Part shown: piece by piece, positions 58,029-64,000 of the stretch
How positions within the stretch are numbered: position 1 is the first letter of the stretch
Layout: each line of letters opens with the position of its first letter
From: Ilyonectria destructans
Lineage: Eukaryota; Ascomycota; Sordariomycetes; Hypocreales; Nectriaceae
Direction: 5' to 3'
Length of the DNA: 64,000 nucleotides
Assembly: GCA_020740775.1 (NCBI GenBank)
Contig: JAHEWK010000002.1
Coordinates: forward strand, 372,001 to 436,000
Notes under the pieces: model-generated
Seen by the model: only the letters and a program-made list of their open reading frames with translations
Told to the model about the DNA's origin: nothing
Databases searched by the model: none
Position numbers and translations under genes: made by a program

Positions 58029-60143
58029 CTAGTACGGGACCTTTGCTGAGACGGCGCGCCAGAAAGCACATCGTGCCCCACGGCCCCCTTCCCAGGTCCA
58101 ACCATTAGCCAGTCGGAAGTTATTTACGATACCCACGCCAGACCGAACGTAGAAGCTCAACTCGTCGGTAACAGGGACGAGAGTGACCTCGCCGCCAGTA
58201 GTATTCAGGTCCATATGCTGGGGATTCTTCAACGAGTATTCCGGCCAGCGAATCTTGTTTCCTCGCTTTGGAACGGTTGCATTTTTGTAGCCCGCGGTGA
58301 CATCTGCGACAGAAATGATGGGGCTGTTACTTATGACGAAGTTCCCCCAAATCTTCTGCAAGGCATGTCGAAAGTCGGCGTTTGGGACCTCTGCCCCAAC
58401 GGCAAAGTAGGCGGATAGGTCGGCTCCGTGGTGGGATGGCGATACCGAGTACTGGTATTTCCAGACTTTGCGAGAATCAGTGCTGTAAGCCTCGGCGAAC
58501 CACTGAGCTGGACAGTCGAATGTTGACTCGCCAGCCATGTTGAAGACGGCTTGCTGGATGCCAGTGGCGTAACTGGATTGGTTCAGAGCGGTAGGGCCTC
58601 CATCACCGAGAGTATCGAAGCGAGCGTCGTCGTCGCCGGGCTGTGCCTGGTCGAGTTGGTAAGTTTCGTGGAGGCGAGCAGTGTCGGCGTTGCTGAATAG
58701 TGGGAAAGTGTTGGTGACGAAATCATCGTACTGGGTTTGTGTCTCGACAGCCGGGTTCGTTAGGGGGACACCCTCGTTTGCGTTGTTCTGCGAAAGAAGT
58801 TGTGAGAAACTGCAAGACTTTCATCACGGGAAACGCTACACCAGAGTTACTCACCCCCACAAGAAGATGTTTACCACTAACTCGACCCAAGTGCAGCTGT
58901 CGAGATGGACGGCCTTGAATAAAGTCACCGTCAATGACGGGCAGCCAGGAAAAGCTTCCAAAATAGCCTCGGGTAGTCGACACTGTCCCGCTAGCATTTT
59001 GCAGTACGGCGCTATCAGCAGCAACCAGACAATCAAAAGCGTTTCCATGTTTCTTTCGAGCAGGAGATCCCTTGCCGCATCCAGCCACCTTAACAAACGC
59101 GGCGTAGTGACCGGTAGGAACAGTCTCGTCATAGCAGTAGATAGGTGGTGCGTATGGACTAGCAGCAATGACCTAGGTGAAGACACAGAAATCAGCTGCA
59201 ATGATACAGATGGAGAGAGAAGATGTGCGGCATGAAGAAGCACCAACATTAGTAAAGAGCTTGGAGTCCTTGCCACCGTATGCGAGGGCATGGTGCATGA
59301 CGGAGCCCGCACCAGACGACTCTCCCGCGATCGTGACACGATCTGGGTCGCCGCCGAACTTGGAGATATGCTTCTGCACCCACACAAGGGCAAACTCCTG
59401 ATCCAAAAGGCCGGCATTGAGCTTGCCCTTCTTCTTGACGGCTTTGGAGGAAAGGAACCCGAAGGCACCCAACCGGTACTGTATCTCGACAACAATGAAG
59501 CCATTGCTGTTGGTATTCATCCACACACTTGGGTCGTACGTAGCCCCGAATAGCTGGTAACCTCCCCCGTCTACACACCCCAGCAGTCAGTAAGTACCCA
59601 GGAAGGGTGGAAGACGCGACGACATCCTTCGGGGGAATACATACGAATCCATACCAGAACAGGCAGATCGGAAGCATCGGGTGCAGCGTAGACGTTCAGA
59701 TACAAGCAGTCTTCATCGCCCGGGCCCGAGTTGAAGCCGTAGACCTCGGGCGTTCCAAAGGCTCCGGATTGAGGGCATTTCGGTGGTTGGTCGACAGCTC
59801 CGGTGACTGGAGGGCGGGACTTGGGTGTTTCGACAGCTTGAGGAGCCTGCCACCTTAGTTTCCCAATTGGAGGCGCTGCATACCGGATCCTGGATTCAAG
59901 TCAGCACGATTGGCTCGTCATGGATATAGGTTTGTAGATGGTGTGACAATCCACGCACCCCTTCCAGATATTCAGATCGTAGGTATCATCGTAGTAACCT
60001 TCGTAGGTCGCATAGCCGAGCTTGATGACCGGACCACCTGTAGCATCGGATGAATCGCGGATGTGTACATCGTGTCTGGCTGTTGTCCCTGAAGCCCATA
60101 CAACCACTGTCGCTCCCAGGAGCCTGAGGAAGGTGCCCTGCAT
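58029..60143 (-). CDS. Secreted type-B carboxylesterase/lipase
   Basis: Five exons (60143-59959, 59889-59645, 59570-59248, 59172-58855, 58787-58029) give 609 residues. Alpha/beta-hydrolase of the cholinesterase/type-B carboxylesterase family, acting on carboxylic esters. A signal peptide (LLGATVVVWASGTTA) starts it. The conserved IRYAAPPIGKLRWQAP, EDCLYLNVYAP-type segment and oxyanion box HGGG (144-147, its His codon split by intron 2) come before the nucleophile elbow GESSG (S228). The catalytic His lies in SPSHHG (H477). The third acidic residue is probably the Glu of NNANEG (near 362). Introns of 67-75 nt all have acceptable GT-AG ends. It diverges from the rhodopsin-like gene, whose start is 522 bp away. 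Substrate unknown; fungal members include lipases and detoxifying esterases. Confidence 0.9.
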
Positions 60144-60665
60144 GATGGTGGTCGACTGGCTCAGGCAGGAACCAAAAAGAGGGGGAATGGAAAGGATTGG
60201 CCTGGGTTCTATTTACCTCATATGAAGAGCGAAACAATGTGTGACATGGGTAGCACGGCCCACTCGTCACCGTCACCATGCTTCTCTCAAGAGGGTGTTT
60301 CCAGGGGACAGCATTTGAGTTTGTGTCGATGCAAGGGTTTGTCCGGGGTAAAAGCTTGGTTAAAGTATGCCTGCAACTGATGCAAGCCTACCCGCCACAG
60401 AGGCAAGTCTGGAAAGTACCAAGTTACGTAGTACCGTGGCTTGAACGGTAGCACCAAGGCTAGTTTCAGCTGCATCGACTACCGGCGTGCGTTGGGCCCG
60501 CGGCACTGAATCAAGGGGGAATGCGGCGCATAACGCGGTCAGGAAACACATTAAACCAACTTGTCTCCCAATTTGGTACCCAGGTTGAGGCCATGCGGAA
60601 GCATGTCGTCTTCGTAAAAGACCAAGCGACCACGGCCCCCAAGGCTCCCCGGCCCCAAGTTCAAC
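60144..60665. promoter_or_regulatory. Divergent promoter region
   Basis: The 522-bp gap between the start codons of the carboxylesterase and the rhodopsin-like gene. Nothing specific can be called in it. Confidence 0.4.
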
Positions 60666-62042
60666 ATGGCATCCACCGACGCACCGAGCGCCGAGTATCT
60701 CGCCGAGTCCAAGACGACCTTGCTCAATGCCCTCTATTCCATTCCTATCCCTCTGGAACTCACCAGCACCCTCTTGAGGCTCTGGGTCAGGACACGATCC
60801 ACAAGTCTTGCTTTCGACGACTACCTTATGATATGGGCCACAGTATGCGTTCGGTTTCCCGTCATGAATAATACCCTTCTTGGCCTCTGTTCTATTCTTG
60901 TGCAAGTCGTCAGTTGGATTGTTGGCTGACCCCATAGCTTAGATCACATCGATTGGAGTATGCGTCTGTGGTCTGGTATATGGTAGATGCCGTCTCTCTG
61001 TTTGTCAATAAAACAGCTGCTTACAAGGTCAACAAGGGCCACCTTATGGGCTCGGTCGTCATCTGGCAGCTGTCCCGCTTGAGCACGTTAAAATGCTCCT
61101 CCTGGTACGGCAGAATAGCACGCCTCGTTAATCCCAATAACGCAAAAGAGCCTAACCAAGCCTCTAGGGCGACTACATCTTCAGCCATTTCTACAATATG
61201 GCAATTGCCTGCACCAAACTTTCGGTCCTGGCCCTTTACTACCATGTTTTCGAAAAACCCAAACTTCGAATCGCCATCATCGCCACATTCGCGTTTGTCG
61301 TTGCTTGGATCATCGTCATGGAGGTTGTCCTCGGTTTCGGTTGCCGTCCCATAAGAGCTTGGTGGCATGGCACGGACGGAGATTTTACCTGTGTCAACAA
61401 GGTTGCTTTTACTTTTTTTACCAACATTACAAACCTCACTACCGACATATGGATTTTTGCCATGCCAATCCCTACCATTCTTGGGTTGAACGTCGCCAGG
61501 GATAAGCGAATCAGTCTTCTGTTCCTCTTCTCGATTGGCTTCGGTACTTGCGCCATAAGCGCGGCGCGCCTGACTTTTATTGTCGGCGTCGGAGCCGAGG
61601 ATTTCACCTGTAAGGCCCCCTTCGCATCGCCTTAATTGGCCGTCTTGTTTTACCGTCTTGTGCTAACTCCGCTGGTAAAGGGACGATGGCTTCTTTGGGA
61701 ATCATGTCTGCGTGGGAGCCATGCGGCGGTATCCTGTGTGCAAACCTTCCAATGGTTTATCGGTCCTTGAAGGACATTTTTCGGACCGTTAAAGCTACAG
61801 TTCAGAGTTCAAAAAATACGGCTGGAGCCTCGGGACTCTCGGAGAGGCATTCTCAGACAGCTCTATCTAATGACTGGAAACGCCTTCATAATACCGACAA
61901 TCTCGCCACATACGAAAGTCAGACTACCTGGGATATCTCATCATCTATGACCTCTACCGTAGTTCCCGACTACGAGATGAGGCCCATGATGCGGTCTCAC
62001 CATACTCTAGCGACATCAAAAGATTCACTTCGCCCCTATTAA
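60666..62042 (+). CDS. Fungal rhodopsin-domain integral membrane protein (PTH11-like group)
   Basis: Five exons (60666-60842, 60943-60982, 61037-61104, 61168-61609, 61681-62042) give 362 residues. A seven-helix plasma-membrane protein of the fungal rhodopsin-like family without a CFEM domain. Diagnostic parts are DDYLMIWATV, then YGLGRHLAAVP, GDYIFSHFYNMAIACTKLSV, the GCRPIRAWWH segment after helix 5, and LPMVYRSLKDIF before a Ser/Thr-rich cytoplasmic tail. Exons 2 and 3 are only 40 and 68 bases; their joining (VYG-PPYGLGRH) fits phase and splice consensus, but the exact acceptor at 61036 could shift. Introns are 100, 54, 63 and 71 nt, with CTGAC or CTAAC branch sites in two. Some relatives act as surface sensors in plant-associated fungi; ligand unknown. 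Confidence 0.83.
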
Positions 62043-63302
62043 AATCCCTAGCGGATGGAAGGATTGATGAGGATGGAGCGGCTTGGAGTTGGTATAGTTG
62101 GAGATAAATTTTGACTAGGCTTGGCAATATCTATATCTTTCGCTCCAAGTTTCGACCCACTGAGTCTCCTTTGACCACAGCGACTTAGATTGGTCAATGA
62201 GTTGAACGATTTGCGTCTCAGACATGCCCTGGCTTCCGTGGCAGAGTTGTTTGTTTTCGTTGAGGATATTCCAGCGTTATCCAATGAAGTGCCTGTTGTC
62301 GGGCATTAGCTCCCGTAAGCCTGCATACCGTTGCCCGTCCTTCTCGATGTCAAATCTGCGGCGTCCCCGTTCGAGTCGTATCGAATAGAATGTGACATGT
62401 TGTCAAACAGTACGGAGGATTCGGTCCATCGATGTCAGATCTGTTAATTGTTCTGTTGTATCTCCGGAAGTGTCTCTGCCCCTGAGATATCTCATGTATC
62501 CACATGCAATATTAGGACCTATAACTCCGCACATAACCACCTTTCTATTCAACAGCTTGACTTAATTAACTTTGAACGGGCTTTGTTACTCAGCCCGCCT
62601 CAACGTCCGTTGGTGCGGTTGGTGCCAAACAAGCGAGTATGGAAGCAAGAGACGATGAATGCCAAGACGGTGACTGGACTCATGTAATCGAGGCCGATCA
62701 AGTGGAGCATTTCCGGAAGATATTTGGATGACGAATACGGTGTTCTTGGACTGGAAAATGCACCGAAAGCTATAACCTATGGGAGTTGATTCGCAGAAGC
62801 TTCCGGGTAAAACTCATTGATGCGAAAAAGATTGCAGAGGGAGATCTTTTCTGAGCAGCCATCGTCAACCTGGGATATAATCAACATCTGCTCCGCTATG
62901 ACGTAGGGGAGCTTGAGGAAGTCTTGTCCGAAAGCTTTACATGGATCTGACGATGACTTCTCGGCCGATCATGGATGCTGGCCAGCCGTCGCACACAAAA
63001 CAGCTTTCCAGTTAAAATCCAGACCAGTAACATTCCATGGACTATTAGTCCAGTCTACGCCTCTCGGACTAGAGTAACGAGACGAGGAGCATATCTTAGC
63101 ATAACGTAAAGGTAGGGTTGAAAATTGGAAGGGGCAAAGAGATTGTCTTGCCGTTTGACGGGCTAAACAGTCTCTTTATATCATTGACTAGCTAGAGACT
63201 CATTTGTCTGACGTGTGTAATGCTAGCTAGCTTGACGCTCATTAAACTCCAAATATTCAACACCCCGATTATTATAGCCTCTGACCCTCGTCTCATACCC
63301 CC
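62043..63302. other. Intergenic region
   Basis: Several short frames (62048-62284 minus, 62448-62687 plus) lack motifs. No RNA gene recognised. The right end is 3' flank of the RTA1 fragment. Confidence 0.5.
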
Positions 63303-63690
63303 TCACCCTCGTCCAATACCCTCTCTACTCCGACCCCCGCTTGTCAACATGTATGCCTCTTCCAGTCGATGCTTCCTTAATCCACACCACGTCCAAGGTC
63401 TCTTTGGAAACTCGTTCTCCGGCCCCTTGAGGACTATGGCTGGATGCACAGCGTTCAGTAACACTAGAGCTACAAGCATAGGCAGCGCATCCAGGCACAG
63501 CTGGTACGCCTCATGTTTCAGCAATTCGTTCCCGCCGTTTGTCCCGCCTCCAAACTCAATGAGGCGGAAGATGATGCGCACCTGTAAAAATCCACATGTC
63601 AGAGTCTACTTCCACAACACGCAGCTCACTCACCCCAATCGTACTAAGTACTCACCACAATTAGAAATAAAAGCGCAAAGACGGTCTTAT
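63303..63690 (-). pseudogene. RTA1-family membrane protein, C-terminal fragment
   Basis: Minus strand. A short exon (63690-63656, FALLFLIV) spliced by a 74-nt intron (GTGAGT...TTACAG) to 63581-63303 gives VRIIFRLIEFGGG, LLKHEAYQLCLDALPM and LVALVLLNAVHP. This is the last two membrane segments of an RTA1-like protein (the group holding yeast Rsb1 and Rta1). The final 40 residues are charged. Upstream of 63690 the sequence turns AT-rich and no further exons exist, so the gene has lost five membrane segments. The remaining frame is intact and not RIP-affected. Confidence 0.72.
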
Positions 63691-64000
63691 ATCTAAATAT
63701 AGATGTTAGGGTTCTCGGGTGAGTTTAGAGTATGAGATTTATTAGAAAGAAAGTGAAAATAATATATATTTAGTTTTCTTTTTAGCTTTATTTAATATTA
63801 TCAGATAGATTAAAGCTATATAGTATTCTTAAATAGTAGAGATAAATAGTAAATACTACAATTTGCACTAGAAGAAATAGTAGCTAAATAATAAGGTTAT
63901 TACATACTGGTCTCTGCCTAAAGCTTTAATTTAACCCTTCTCTCTTTAGATATATATATACTAAAGTACTCTAATCTTATTATACTAGACCTACTATTAT
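63691..64000. other. Start of a third AT-rich, RIP-like tract
   Basis: Composition switches to AT-rich with frequent TA steps and continues to the window edge. Too short to identify the repeat. Confidence 0.6.

Overview
This is nuclear DNA from a filamentous ascomycete (Pezizomycotina). Evidence: genes are split by short GT-AG introns (about 50-110 nt) with CTAAC/CTGAC-type branch sites. The protein families are fungal: Zn2Cys6 regulator, DUF2985, fungal rhodopsin-like membrane protein, RTA1, GPI-anchored wall protein. Two long AT-rich islands carry transposons wrecked by C-to-T/G-to-A change, the signature of repeat-induced point mutation (RIP). The species cannot be named from the sequence alone.

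Layout. 1-17.5 kb is gene-bearing: a DUF2985 membrane protein (four exons, one of only 9 nt), divergent from a sterol-glucosyltransferase-like enzyme; a decayed Old Yellow Enzyme gene; a Zn2Cys6 transcription factor; a patch of relics (MADS-like gene with one stop, LINE endonuclease fragment, antisense ankyrin repeats); and a 901-residue MHYT-domain membrane protein. 17.5-19.4 kb is a graveyard at the edge of island 1: a piece of an MFS transporter, a piece of a cytochrome P450 and a possible start of an NB-ARC gene. 19.4-27.3 kb is RIP island 1, holding a 4,714-bp LTR element with 254-bp LTRs and TTAAA target duplications, nested inside an older repeat. 27.5-31.9 kb has an intact short-chain dehydrogenase, the 3' part of a LINE, and the second copy of a structured GC-rich repeat whose first copy lies at 5.9 kb. 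32.0-42 kb is RIP island 2: an 8,471-bp Ty3/gypsy chromovirus-type element (410-bp LTRs, GAAGG target duplications) next to or inside a RIP-mutated DUF2235 gene.

43.5-63.7 kb is a better-preserved arm: a WW-domain protein with a GC-AG intron; a 1,300-residue secreted repeat protein (14 beta-type repeats, Asp/Thr stalk, four cysteine modules), divergent from a small GPI-anchored Ser/Gly-rich wall protein across a 1.5-kb region with tandem repeats; an M3 oligopeptidase; a secreted type-B carboxylesterase divergent from a rhodopsin-like membrane protein; and an RTA1 fragment cut off by a third AT-rich tract at the right end.

No single operon-like pathway is present. The two themes are a cell-surface pair (repeat adhesin plus GPI protein) and a set of accessory genes of secondary metabolism, transport and recognition that have been broken where they meet RIP islands. 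Exon boundaries were deduced by hand from reading frame, splice consensus and family conservation; no alignments were run.
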